From contig NZ_CP133671.1 of the NCBI RefSeq assembly GCF_031326345.1, forward strand, positions 5,766,001-5,830,000: a DNA stretch of 64,000 bases. Direction: 5' to 3'. The translations under genes were made by a program, and so were the position numbers. Origin of the DNA: Aureispira sp. CCB-E (GTDB taxonomy: Bacteria; Bacteroidota; Bacteroidia; Chitinophagales; Saprospiraceae). The notes under the pieces are model-generated. The model made no database searches and had not been told where the DNA came from. It saw only the letters and a program-made list of their open reading frames with translations. Positions 27,874 through 35,607 of the stretch are shown here, one piece after another. Positions within the stretch are counted from its first letter, which is position 1; every line of letters starts with the position of its first letter.

Positions 27874-28428
27874 ATGCCATTTATCACAACCGATTTTCCT
27901 GGACTTATTGTTTTTGAACCAAAAGTTTTTGGAGACCATAGGGGATATTTTTACGAAAGCTACAACGCCAACCATTTTAAAGAAGGAGGAATTGACGCCA
28001 TCTTTGTTCAGGATAACCAAGCTAGATCAACCTATGGCGTTTTGAGAGGGTTGCATTATCAACTAGGCGAACACGCTCAAGCCAAATTAGTTCGAGTGAT
28101 TGAAGGTGCGGTCTTAGATGTTGTTGTCGATTTGCGAGAAGGCTCTCCTACCTATGGCAAATCTTATGCTATAGAATTGAGTGCTGAAAATAAAAAGCAA
28201 CTTTTTGTTCCAAGAGGTTTTGCACATGGTTATGTTGTTCTATCTGAAACAGCAGAGTTTTTTTACAAATGTGATAATTTTTACAACAAAGAAAGTGAAG
28301 GTGGTTTGATTTATAATGACCCTCAACTAAATATTGATTGGAAAATTGATTTAAGCAAAGCACAATTGTCTGAAAAAGATTTGGTACTGCCTGTACTTGG
28401 ACAACATCGAGGAAGTTTCACTTTTTAA
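27874..28428 (+). CDS. rfbC: dTDP-4-dehydrorhamnose 3,5-epimerase
   Basis: 184 residues, the usual length for RmlC. QDNQARSTYGVLRGLHYQ (46-63) holds the catalytic His61 and the substrate-binding Arg; the second catalytic residue is Tyr131 in FFYKCDN. The cupin pattern with FVPRGFAHGY (111-120) is clear. It epimerises C3 and C5 of dTDP-4-keto-6-deoxyglucose in dTDP-L-rhamnose synthesis. The next step, rfbD, is 23 bp downstream and surely in the same operon; rfbA and rfbB are not in this window. Confidence 0.95.
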   Translation: MPFITTDFPGLIVFEPKVFGDHRGYFYESYNANHFKEGGIDAIFVQDNQARSTYGVLRGLHYQLGEHAQAKLVRVIEGAVLDVVVDLREGSPTYGKSYAIELSAENKKQLFVPRGFAHGYVVLSETAEFFYKCDNFYNKESEGGLIYNDPQLNIDWKIDLSKAQLSEKDLVLPVLGQHRGSFTF

Positions 28429-28451
28429 TACGTTGATATAAAATAACAAAC

Positions 28452-29303
28452 ATGAATATTCTAGTAACAGGCTCCAATGGGCAGGTTGGGAGTGAATTGC
28501 AGGCATTAGCAGATGCTTATCCTCAATTCTCCTTTATATTTGTAGATAAAAAAGACTTGGATATTGGCCATGAAGAAGCTGTTCATGCTTTCTTTGATAC
28601 TCATAATTTTGATTACTGTATCAATTGTGCTGCTTATACAGCTGTTGACCAAGCAGAATCCGATACTGAAACGGCTTATCTTGTTAATGCAATGGGGGCT
28701 AAAAATTTAGCTACCGCCTGCAAAAAACACGCTACAAGATTGTTTCAAATTTCTACCGATTATGTCTATCATAATCATCAAAATACTCCTTTCAAGGAGC
28801 AAGATGCAACAAGCCCCAAAAGTGTGTACGGTCGTACCAAATTGGAAGGCGAAAAATTAGCCTTAGGCAATCATACTGAAACATTGATCTTGCGCACATC
28901 TTGGGTTTATTCCTCCTTTGGGAACAACTTTGTCAAAACGATGATTCGCTTGGGAAGTGATAGAGATCAATTAGGAATTATCTTTGACCAAATTGGCAGC
29001 CCTACTTATGCTAGAGATTTGGCCAAAGCCATGTTGGACATTATCAACCAAAATCCTAAGGAATTTACAGGGATTTATCACTATAGTAATGAAGGCGTTT
29101 GCTCTTGGTTTGATTTTGCAACAGCGATTTTTGAATTAGAAAAAATTGATTGTCAAGTAAATCCTATCGAAACCAAAGATTATCCAACTCCTGCACAACG
29201 ACCTCATTTTAGCTTATTGAACAAAGGCAAAATAAAAGCAACTTTTGGATTAGAGATTCCCTATTGGAGAGAGAGTTTAAAAGCTTGCTTAGAATTGTTA
29301 TAA
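28452..29303 (+). CDS. rfbD: dTDP-4-dehydrorhamnose reductase
   Basis: 283 residues. N-terminal Rossmann motif TGSNGQVG (6-13) for NAD(P)H, and the short-chain dehydrogenase active site with Ser/Thr at 101-102 and Tyr126-x3-Lys130 (YGRTK). DQIGSPTYARDLA is typical of RmlD. It reduces dTDP-4-keto-L-rhamnose to dTDP-L-rhamnose in the cytoplasm, completing the donor for cell-surface glycans. It follows rfbC in one transcript; a family B repeat begins 17 bp after its stop. Confidence 0.95.
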   Translation: MNILVTGSNGQVGSELQALADAYPQFSFIFVDKKDLDIGHEEAVHAFFDTHNFDYCINCAAYTAVDQAESDTETAYLVNAMGAKNLATACKKHATRLFQISTDYVYHNHQNTPFKEQDATSPKSVYGRTKLEGEKLALGNHTETLILRTSWVYSSFGNNFVKTMIRLGSDRDQLGIIFDQIGSPTYARDLAKAMLDIINQNPKEFTGIYHYSNEGVCSWFDFATAIFELEKIDCQVNPIETKDYPTPAQRPHFSLLNKGKIKATFGLEIPYWRESLKACLELL

Positions 29304-29764
29304 TTCTACCCATTTCTGCTAAGTAAGTGGGCAGAAAAAATATAGCTAAAAAATAGGCTTATTTTTAGTGCTAATTGATGAGGAACAGTGCAGCTTTACC
29401 TGCGGTGCTACTTCGTAGTAGCGGGCTAAAGCAAGATGTTTCGATGAAGAGTAGCGCAAAAAGCAGGTTGTTTTTCGTATAGTTTTTCTGAACGATTACT
29501 TATAACCTAGGTTTTATAGATTACAATGCTTCGTGGATTTATAAAACCTAGTCCTCACTCCTCTCTGGTTCTCTTCTATTCGGCTATAACAACTGCCTTT
29601 TTGGACTATCATAGAACGTCATCCGTTCTCAAAGTATCAAAATAAAACAAAAAATTAGTGGGTTACTATTGCTATACATTCTCTTTTTTATTAACTTGAA
29701 TAGTCGTTGATAAAAGCCAATCTCCTTTTTTGTCCATTTACCAAACCATTAATAACCACAAACA
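29304..29764. other. Gene-free stretch after rfbD
   Basis: 461 bp. First 200 bp are the family B repeat at 29321-29502; it is followed by GGTTTTATAGATTACAATGC and a partial inverse match GATTTATAAAACCTAG, a loose hairpin. No ORF and no clear promoter for the gene at 29765. Confidence 0.4.
29321..29502 (+). repeat. Dispersed repeat family B, long copy
   Basis: AAGTGGGCAGAAAAAATATAG at the left pairs imperfectly with the reverse complement of AAGTAATCGTTCAGAAAAA at the right. It is longer than the copy at 586 because of an extra GC-richer block (AGTAGCGGGCTAAAGCAAG). It begins 17 bp past the rfbD stop and may contribute to 3' end formation. Confidence 0.65.
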
Positions 29765-31177
29765 ATGCCTACGAACAATCCCAACAGACTACAACAAATG
29801 CAGCAAGTGCAACAACCCATTATACTCCAACAAGTGGCTCCTGCTGTGAATGTGCAGCAAACCAAAACACCTAAGCCTGTTCTCAAAAAGAGTCTAAATT
29901 GGAGCAAAACTTCAGTACCTGGGCGTGATGCCAATGTGGAAACCCGTGCCAATGCATTGATAAAAGACATTCGAGAAAACTTATCCAACTTGCGTCATTT
30001 GCACAAAGCTTTGATGAATGCTAAAAGTGCTGAATTACCCTACCAAAAAGAGTATCTAAACAAAGCAGATGAATACAATCAACTCTTGGAAGAACTCAAC
30101 GAGTTGGAACGTGGCAATATTACTCAAAGTACGGTCACCGAACTACAAATTATTACAGATAAACTTGCTTTTGATCGAGTAAGAATCGATGCTATTTTTC
30201 CCGAAATCACAGACAAAGCCATGCAAATGGATGAGCAAATTACGGTTATTGTCAATAAAATTGGATTTAAAGAATTTTATGATCAAGCAGAAGTAGAACT
30301 CAACCAAATCAAAGCTTCTGAACAAAAGATGATCTTAGAAGATAAAAAAAATAATGCGGATGATAACGATGACAATGCCAAAGCCTCTATTAGTTCTGCG
30401 GTTTATATGATTAGCATCTTTAACGAGATGAAAGAAAGTGAGAAACGCATCCTTGCCTTAAAAAAGGAAGATGAAGAGCGGGCTAAAAGGACTCAAAGAA
30501 GTTTCTTGGTTGGAATGGCACTTATCTTATTGGCTTTTATCATTCTACTGTTTACCTTATATAAAATGGAAGTCAGCTGGAAAAGTATTAAAGATTATCC
30601 ATTATTAGGCATTCCTTTAGGTGTGTGTATTTGGAGTTTTATTGGGAGTTTCGCAGCCATGCTAACACAATTTTACAAAGAGCCTATTTACAACTTTGGC
30701 GATCCTCTAAAATGGGTTATCATTCGCCCTGTCTTGGGAATAGTTATGGGAGCAGCGATTTATTTAGCGTTGTTTAGTTTGGTCTTAACAGGCAAAAGTC
30801 AAAACGATTTATTGCCATTATTGGTTGCTTTTTTTGTTGGTTATAGCGATACCTTCACTTTTGACATTATGTCTAGCATTCAAGGAATTATCTCTAGCTT
30901 ATTCAATTCCACCAACAGCGATGATATTAAGAATAACGTACAACCTGTATATATGATGGCAGCACAACAACCTGCGACAACAGTAGTAACAACACAGCCT
31001 GCTACTACCGTGGTAACCTCGGATGCCCATCATCAGGATACAGGTTCTACTAACAATGCCAATACAAACAACACCAATACTTCCTCACCTCCTACCTCTG
31101 TTATTGAAAAACCCAATCCTTTGGATGATTTAAAAAAGCAAATGGACTTAGACCTAGACAAAGGAGCTGATGAATAA
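29765..31177 (+). CDS. Large coiled-coil membrane protein of unknown function
   Basis: 470 residues. Gln/Pro-rich N-terminus (1-45), a long helical, probably coiled-coil cytoplasmic region (about 55-240, acidic DDNDDNAK at its end), four membrane helices at about 246-268, 278-302, 318-345 and 350-368, and a low-complexity Thr/Asn/Pro tail ending in DLKKQMDLDLDKGADE. Between helices 2 and 3 is a conserved-looking SFAAMLTQFYKEPIYNFGDP. I do not recognise the family; the layout suggests an inner-membrane sensor, channel or scaffold. It stands alone and converges on a TerB-like gene. Confidence 0.6.
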   Translation: MPTNNPNRLQQMQQVQQPIILQQVAPAVNVQQTKTPKPVLKKSLNWSKTSVPGRDANVETRANALIKDIRENLSNLRHLHKALMNAKSAELPYQKEYLNKADEYNQLLEELNELERGNITQSTVTELQIITDKLAFDRVRIDAIFPEITDKAMQMDEQITVIVNKIGFKEFYDQAEVELNQIKASEQKMILEDKKNNADDNDDNAKASISSAVYMISIFNEMKESEKRILALKKEDEERAKRTQRSFLVGMALILLAFIILLFTLYKMEVSWKSIKDYPLLGIPLGVCIWSFIGSFAAMLTQFYKEPIYNFGDPLKWVIIRPVLGIVMGAAIYLALFSLVLTGKSQNDLLPLLVAFFVGYSDTFTFDIMSSIQGIISSLFNSTNSDDIKNNVQPVYMMAAQQPATTVVTTQPATTVVTSDAHHQDTGSTNNANTNNTNTSSPPTSVIEKPNPLDDLKKQMDLDLDKGADE

Positions 31178-31186
31178 TCAATCGTA

Positions 31187-31240
31187 GAACAACTTGAACC
31201 TCTATGCTCCAGATAGTAGCATTAGAAGTTCAAGTTGTTC
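31187..31240. terminator. Long hairpin between convergent genes
   Basis: Perfect 13-bp arms GAACAACTTGAAC (31187-31199) and GTTCAAGTTGTTC (31228-31240), with an inner ATGCT / AGCAT pairing. It sits 9 bp after the plus-strand stop and 5 bp from the minus-strand stop at 31246. There is no clear T run on either side, so it may act as a bidirectional 3' end or RNA stabiliser rather than a classic terminator. Confidence 0.5.
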
Positions 31241-31245
31241 GCTTG

Positions 31246-31623
31246 TTATCGAATGCCTTCTATATCCGCTTTAAATTTTTGAATCAATGTAGTGGTAAAC
31301 CCTTCCATTACTTCCTCTTCTTCTTCATCTATCCCATTACTAGCTTTTGCCATCGCCTCCATTACGTCAATCATATTCTGATACTCTGGATTAGGACCAG
31401 CATAGGTACAATAGTCGAGTACTTTGGCATATATTTCGTCTATTGGGCGCTGTTTTTTACGCTCATAATTAAAAGACCATTTAATGTCTGCTGCCCAAGG
31501 ATGTTCTGCTAAAACGTTTTCTAAGGCACTAATTTCTTCTTCTTGAATCAAACCATCTGCCATTGCTACGACATAAAGTAGTTCTCCAAATGCTTCGTAT
31601 AATTTTTCGTGATTGTGTTCCAT
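31246..31623 (-). CDS. TerB-like (tellurite-resistance TerB fold) acidic protein
   Basis: 125 residues, all-helical and acidic. Two half-repeats carry the TerB metal-binding-like acidic motifs: MADGLIQEEEISALE (about 21-35) and ASNGIDEEEEEVME (about 92-105). TerB/DjlA-N folds bind divalent metal and act as helical adaptor modules. No ter operon is nearby, so a direct role in tellurite resistance is not implied. It lies downstream of the GT4 gene (52 bp gap) on the same strand and could be its last operon member. Confidence 0.75.
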   Translation of the reverse strand: MEHNHEKLYEAFGELLYVVAMADGLIQEEEISALENVLAEHPWAADIKWSFNYERKKQRPIDEIYAKVLDYCTYAGPNPEYQNMIDVMEAMAKASNGIDEEEEEVMEGFTTTLIQKFKADIEGIR

Positions 31624-31675
31624 TTCTATTTTATTTAATGATTGGGTATTGGTATAATCCTATCTTATTATAAAA

Positions 31676-32821
31676 CTATTTGTCGTTGCTAGGCGACATC
31701 AACGCTTTTATTCCATTGATCAAACTTGCCCAAGAGAAATCGGCTTTGCGTGCTTGCACCCCTTTTCTGAATTCAGCAGCTCGGTTATTTTGATAAAAAT
31801 TAACAATGCCATCTGCGACTTCCGTTGCATTATTAGGAGCGACGACATAACCTACCTTATTGTGTTCGACGACTTCTGGCAAACCTCCTACTTTGGTCAC
31901 CAACATAGGGACTTCAAAATGATAAGCTAGTTGAGAAATACCGCTCTGAGTAGCCGTTCTATACGGCTGAACCACCATATCTGCGGCTCCAAAATATGCG
32001 CCTACTTCATCTTTAGGAATATAATCTGTTCGCAAAATCAGCAAATCGTGTAGATTGTGCTTTTCTATTAATTCTCGATAAACCGCTTCACTATCATAAA
32101 ACTCTCCCGCCACAATTAATCGGACGCCTAAATTTCGAATCCTAGGATCCCCCATTGCCTCTAATAAGATATCCAGTCCTTTGTATTTTCTAATAAATCC
32201 GAAAAACAACAAATAAGGCTGTTCAAAAGGAATGTTCAACGCCGCACAAGCCGTTTTTTTATCCCAATGCGCTCCGTAACTATCGTAGATAGGGTGTGGA
32301 ATATATACTACCTTTTGTTGTTGGGTAATAAATGCTTGCAACTCGGCTTCTACAGAACGAGACATCACCACAAAACCATCTACGGGTTTGACAAAATACT
32401 TCGCAAAGGTCTTGTCTCCAATTCGTTTTTCGTGTGGAATTATATTATCAATAATAGAGACAATTTTAGTGTGTCGGTTCTTTTTTATCTGTCTTAGTAT
32501 CGTTCCCAAGCAAGGTCCCATAAAAGGCAACCAAAATCGACAGACTACCAAATCTGGTTGCATCTTTCTGATTTTATTGCCAATAGCCAGCCAGTTAAAA
32601 GGATTCACGGAATTCATAGCAACGTCAATATCCAAATCAACAGGTTGAGGTTCTTCTGAGTATTGTGTTTTGCCAGGAAAAAGGAAATTAGGATACTGCA
32701 AACTAAACGTCACGATGTGTACGTCGTCACCCATCTCTATAAACTCTCTTGCAATCCGCTCATTGAACTCTGCCAGTCCTCCACGCAAAGGATGTGCTGG
32801 ACCTATAATAACTATTTTCAT
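31676..32821 (-). CDS. Glycosyltransferase family 4 (GT-B)
   Basis: 381 residues. N-terminal GPAHPLRGGLAEFNERIA (6-23) is the acceptor-side glycine loop. The C-terminal half has LLFFGFIRKYKGLDILLEAM and QPYRTATQSGISQLAYHFEV followed by TKVGGLPEVV, the donor-binding EX7E-type region of GT4. It transfers a sugar from a nucleotide donor to a lipid or glycan acceptor at the inner membrane. Its ATG overlaps the stop of the broken RDD gene by 4 bp (ATGA), so it belonged to the operon GT2-RDD-RDD-RDD-GT4. The mobile elements upstream may make its expression depend on a new promoter. Confidence 0.9.
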   Translation of the reverse strand: MKIVIIGPAHPLRGGLAEFNERIAREFIEMGDDVHIVTFSLQYPNFLFPGKTQYSEEPQPVDLDIDVAMNSVNPFNWLAIGNKIRKMQPDLVVCRFWLPFMGPCLGTILRQIKKNRHTKIVSIIDNIIPHEKRIGDKTFAKYFVKPVDGFVVMSRSVEAELQAFITQQQKVVYIPHPIYDSYGAHWDKKTACAALNIPFEQPYLLFFGFIRKYKGLDILLEAMGDPRIRNLGVRLIVAGEFYDSEAVYRELIEKHNLHDLLILRTDYIPKDEVGAYFGAADMVVQPYRTATQSGISQLAYHFEVPMLVTKVGGLPEVVEHNKVGYVVAPNNATEVADGIVNFYQNNRAAEFRKGVQARKADFSWASLINGIKALMSPSNDK

Positions 32822-33182
32822 TTTTTTTCATTTTTAACAACATAGGTCTCGCTAATAATATCATTCATACCTCGTTTATCGGTAAATACAATCATCCATA
32901 AACCCAAAAACGTTATGGTTGCAACTATACTAGCTCCTAGGCGTCCCAATGCTCTTAACAAAGTCATCCGTTCTCCTTTTTTATTAACCACTTTTATAGA
33001 AACGATAAATTTTCCAACGGATGCCTGTAATTTACTTGATTCAAATAAAGGATAATAAAGCAATAGGCTTCCATAATACAAAATTTCATGAATTAAAAGC
33101 GCACTGCTGCTAGGCAAAATTAGGCTAATAATACTATCCAAACCAGCAATAAATACACTAATAATGATGATTACTATTAAAT

Positions 33183-33328
33183 TAGTAGTTCGTTGATTTT
33201 TTACTTTTTTACCAAAAAGACAAAAAAGCACATCCATATTAGTTTGATTATCAAAATCTTACCACAGAATGCATTAAAATCATAATTTATTAATTATCAA
33301 ACTAATAAAGTTTTTCAACGAACTATTG
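33183..33328. mobile_element. MITE-like element family M, 146-bp copy inside the RDD gene
   Basis: Same length as the copy at 8277 and very similar along its whole length. Ends TAGTAGTTCGTTG / CAACGAACTATTG; target duplication TTAAAT at 33177-33182 and 33329-33334. The inner inverted repeat TTAGTTTGATTATCAA / TTATCAAACTAA is retained. It supplies about 18 spurious N-terminal codons to the downstream RDD fragment. The right duplication overlaps the left 8-bp duplication of the adjacent IS, so the two insertions touch. Confidence 0.9.
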
Positions 33329-33340
33329 TTAAATCAAAAT

Positions 33341-34216
33341 TCAGAAACGTACACTTTTTAAATCGAGAAGAAGCTCTTTGAAAATATCGGAATAAAAATC
33401 GTGAAATTCAAAATAGGCATCCCACAACATTTTGCCTATGCAAAAGATAGAAAAATGGGAAGGTTGATCTTGTCTACATATTTTCTTTAAGGTTTTAAGG
33501 TCAACTTTTTTTGAATTTAAACCTGCTAAAACAGTGAATAAATAGGCTAAACAAACTGCTATTAAAAGTCTAGATACTCTATCTGGTGCTCTTAATTTAC
33601 TTTTGTGAATATTAAAACCTCTAGATTTTAAGTCTCCAAATAAGGTTTCTATACTGAATCGTTTTTTGTATAAACGGATTACTTCGGGTGGATAATCTAT
33701 ATTCGAAACTAAATACCAAGGGTCTTTATGTTTAGGATCATGATGACAAAAAACGTGAATAGGACCATACTTTTTATGGGTATAAAGCACATTCGGAATC
33801 CAATTTGTCTGTGTTCCTTCACTAGGATATAAATAAGCACCTAGTGTTATTTTCTCATCTCTACCCTTAAATCTAATTAACCTATTTTTAGCAGTACGGC
33901 AAACAACATCCCAACCTTGGGTTTTACAAAAGTTTAATAATTCTATTTTTGAAAACTCGCCATCTCCCAAAAGTGTCACTTTACAAGTTTGAGGTAGTAG
34001 TTTAGAAAAATTCTCTAATAACTCAAGATGCATTTCAACTGGGAAATGACCTTTTTTGCCTCTACGAACTAACCAACACAGGGGAATTGCTCTTTTACGC
34101 CAAACCAAACTAATCATCAAGCAAACACAGCCATTTCCAACAGGACTTCCATCTATAGCAAATACTGCTTGTTTACGAGTAGCTAGATTCTCTAGTATCT
34201 TAGCTAAAAATGGCAA
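33341..34216 (-). CDS. IS4-family transposase, catalytic part (orfB)
   Basis: 291 residues in this frame. DDE catalytic residues: Asp in FAIDGSPVGNG, Asp in LLGDGEFSK, Glu in the Y-x2-R-x3-E-x6-K signature YKKRFSIETLFGDLK, which is diagnostic of IS4-family transposases. The frame could start at a TTG but more likely is entered by -1 slippage from the upstream frame on a run of eight T. It catalyses cut-and-paste transposition. The stop codon lies inside the left terminal repeat. Confidence 0.9.
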   Translation of the reverse strand: MPFLAKILENLATRKQAVFAIDGSPVGNGCVCLMISLVWRKRAIPLCWLVRRGKKGHFPVEMHLELLENFSKLLPQTCKVTLLGDGEFSKIELLNFCKTQGWDVVCRTAKNRLIRFKGRDEKITLGAYLYPSEGTQTNWIPNVLYTHKKYGPIHVFCHHDPKHKDPWYLVSNIDYPPEVIRLYKKRFSIETLFGDLKSRGFNIHKSKLRAPDRVSRLLIAVCLAYLFTVLAGLNSKKVDLKTLKKICRQDQPSHFSIFCIGKMLWDAYFEFHDFYSDIFKELLLDLKSVRF

Positions 34217-34452
34217 AAAAAATGCTCAGTATCTATATATTCATTACTTACCCAACGTTTAAATTTCTTTACTCGACTTTGGAAATCAAGATCGGGGCAA
34301 ACAACCTTAGAGAGGTTGGTTAATCGACTATGATTTGTTTTTAAAAGGCTATAAATCATTATTGAAAGGGTTGCTAATCTCCTTGATGCATTACCTTTTA
34401 ACTCTCCTCCTTGTGCATTTTCTAATGCTTTTTTTATATCTTTGATCTTCAT
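34204..34452 (-). CDS. IS4-family transposase, N-terminal part (orfA)
   Basis: 82 residues, MKIKDIKKALENAQGGELKG to EHFFCHF. It forms the N-terminal helical DNA-binding part of the transposase. It overlaps the catalytic frame by 13 bp; in the overlap the coding strand reads CA followed by eight T and GCC. Moving back one base on TTT-TTT-TTG joins both frames into one protein of about 370 residues, the expected size. Either programmed -1 frameshifting or one missing T explains the split. Confidence 0.8.
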   Translation of the reverse strand: MKIKDIKKALENAQGGELKGNASRRLATLSIMIYSLLKTNHSRLTNLSKVVCPDLDFQSRVKKFKRWVSNEYIDTEHFFCHF

Positions 34453-34698
34453 GGTTAGTGCTATTTATTGTGTCCGCTAAAACACTTTTTTATAATAAAT
34501 ACACTAACCTATTTTTTATTCCTGACTTTTCAATCAACTTTCTCGTTTTTTTCAAAAGTGTACGTTTGCAAAAATCAAAAAAGAAAGCAATCATACGCAA
34601 TGTTGCTCCCACAGAAATCAATTGTGCTTCTTCTTTGGGCAAAGTATGATTTACCGACCATTCATCCAATAACTCATCACTCATAAAAATTACCTTCT

Positions 34699-35157
34699 TT
34701 ATTGCTCCACAACATAAGTATCTACAATTAAATCGTGCAAGCCTCTTTTTTTGCTTGTAAAAGCAATCATAACAAAACCAAGATAAGCAATGCTACAAGA
34801 CAACCCTTTTGCCAAAAGTCGAAGCAATGCCTGTCCAAAATTCAAGCCTTCTCCTTTTGAATCAACTACTTTTATTCCAAAAATTTGCTTGCCAATAGAT
34901 GCTTGCCACTTGCTAGACTCCATCAGTGGAAAATACAAAAAAGAAATTGCTGCAGTTCCAAAATAGTCTACTTCATTAATAATCGTTGGTATTACAAGAC
35001 CTACCATTCCAAGGATAGCACTCCAAAATGAGTGTATAATTGAAAGTATGATTAAATCTAAAAGAGCAGCTCCTAAGCGTGTCCAAAAGCCAATATAAAT
35101 TTGCGTTTTGGATGCTTCTTCTAAATAATCTAAGTCGTCTAGTAATTCCGTATTCAT
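34699..35157 (-). CDS. RDD-family membrane protein
   Basis: 152 residues. Short acidic N-terminus, then RDD pattern: Arg in FWTRLGAALLDLIIL with the first helix (about 26-50), a second helix (IPTIINEVDYFGTAAISFLYFPLME, where SSKWQASIGKQIFGIKVV is the central RDD motif at about 82-99) and a third helix ending KKRGLHDLIVDTYVVEQ. RDD proteins are small three-helix inner-membrane proteins, some of which act in transport or ion homeostasis. Its ATG overlaps the stop of the preceding RDD gene by 4 bp; the broken RDD gene is 14 bp downstream. Confidence 0.85.
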   Translation of the reverse strand: MNTELLDDLDYLEEASKTQIYIGFWTRLGAALLDLIILSIIHSFWSAILGMVGLVIPTIINEVDYFGTAAISFLYFPLMESSKWQASIGKQIFGIKVVDSKGEGLNFGQALLRLLAKGLSCSIAYLGFVMIAFTSKKRGLHDLIVDTYVVEQ

Positions 35158-35603
35158 TTTTGATTTTTATGCTCTATTACATACGTTCCTAGAATGCCCC
35201 CATAATTTTGAGTCTTATTGGTTAGTAGAAGCACTAATAAAATCGGACTTAACGACAGTTTGACAACAAATCTTGCCAAAGCATGCCCAAATCCTATTCG
35301 ATGTTTTTGATGACCGACTACTTTTATTCCAATCCATTGCTTGCCAATCGTCCCTTGCCGTAGACTACTCTCTCCTATCGCAAAGTAACAAGCAATACCA
35401 AGATAAGATAGCAACTGTAAGTATTGGTACAAAAAAGAGGATTCGGTCATTATCAAGATCAAATCACTAAACAAAACATACACACTCATTAATAGGAATA
35501 CATCAATTCCCATTGCCAACAATCGTTGTTTAAAAGAAGCATGAACCATTTGGTTTTCAAACAAAGAAGTTTGATTATCATCTAACAATTCATCTCCTTC
35601 CAT
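35154..35603 (-). CDS. RDD-family membrane protein
   Basis: 149 residues. First helix with FKQRLLAMGIDVFLLMSVYV (Arg and Asp of the RDD pattern), central motif SSLRQGTIGKQWIGIKVVGH, third helix with LVLLLTNKTQNYGGILGTYV. The last part lacks the usual RGLHD, making it the most diverged of the three. It starts 4 bp after the GT2 gene stop and overlaps the next RDD gene by 4 bp, so translation is probably coupled. Confidence 0.8.
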   Translation of the reverse strand: MEGDELLDDNQTSLFENQMVHASFKQRLLAMGIDVFLLMSVYVLFSDLILIMTESSFLYQYLQLLSYLGIACYFAIGESSLRQGTIGKQWIGIKVVGHQKHRIGFGHALARFVVKLSLSPILLVLLLTNKTQNYGGILGTYVIEHKNQK

Positions 35604-35607
35604 TTAT

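Larger units (their letters stand above)
33340..34572 (-). mobile_element. IS4-family insertion sequence
   Basis: About 1233 bp. Terminal inverted repeats TTCAGAAACGTACACTTTT (left) and TTTGCAAACGTACACTTTT (right, read inward) match at 16 of 19 positions. It is flanked by 8-bp direct repeats AATCAAAA at 33332-33339 and 34573-34580. It carries two overlapping frames that together make a DDE transposase by a probable -1 frameshift. Complete ends, intact frames and a perfect duplication indicate a recent, possibly active insertion. Confidence 0.9.
32818..34684 (-). pseudogene. RDD-family membrane protein gene split by nested insertions
   Basis: The N-terminal 37 codons lie at 34684-34574 (MSDELLDEWS ... 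LRMIAFFFD) and the remaining ~120 codons at about 33176-32818 (LIVIIIISVFIAG ... YVVKNEKK). Between them are an IS4-family element (33340-34572, 8-bp duplication) and a 146-bp M element (33183-33328, 6-bp duplication). Removing both with one copy of each duplication joins FFFD directly to LIVIIII in frame, giving 157 residues, close to the 149 and 152 of the adjacent RDD paralogues. The family signature persists as RMIAFFFD and DKRGMNDIISETYVV. A 139-codon downstream frame begins inside the M element, but it lacks the first helix start and is probably non-functional. Confidence 0.9.

Noticed and set aside
31246-31623. Tellurite-resistance or ter stress operon
   Set aside because: Only a single TerB-fold protein is present, with no TerC, TerD, TerE or partner ATPase genes nearby.
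32818-33237. Intact 139-residue RDD gene starting at 33237
   Set aside because: Its first ~18 codons are the inserted M element; the real N-terminus lies at 34574-34684 beyond the IS element.
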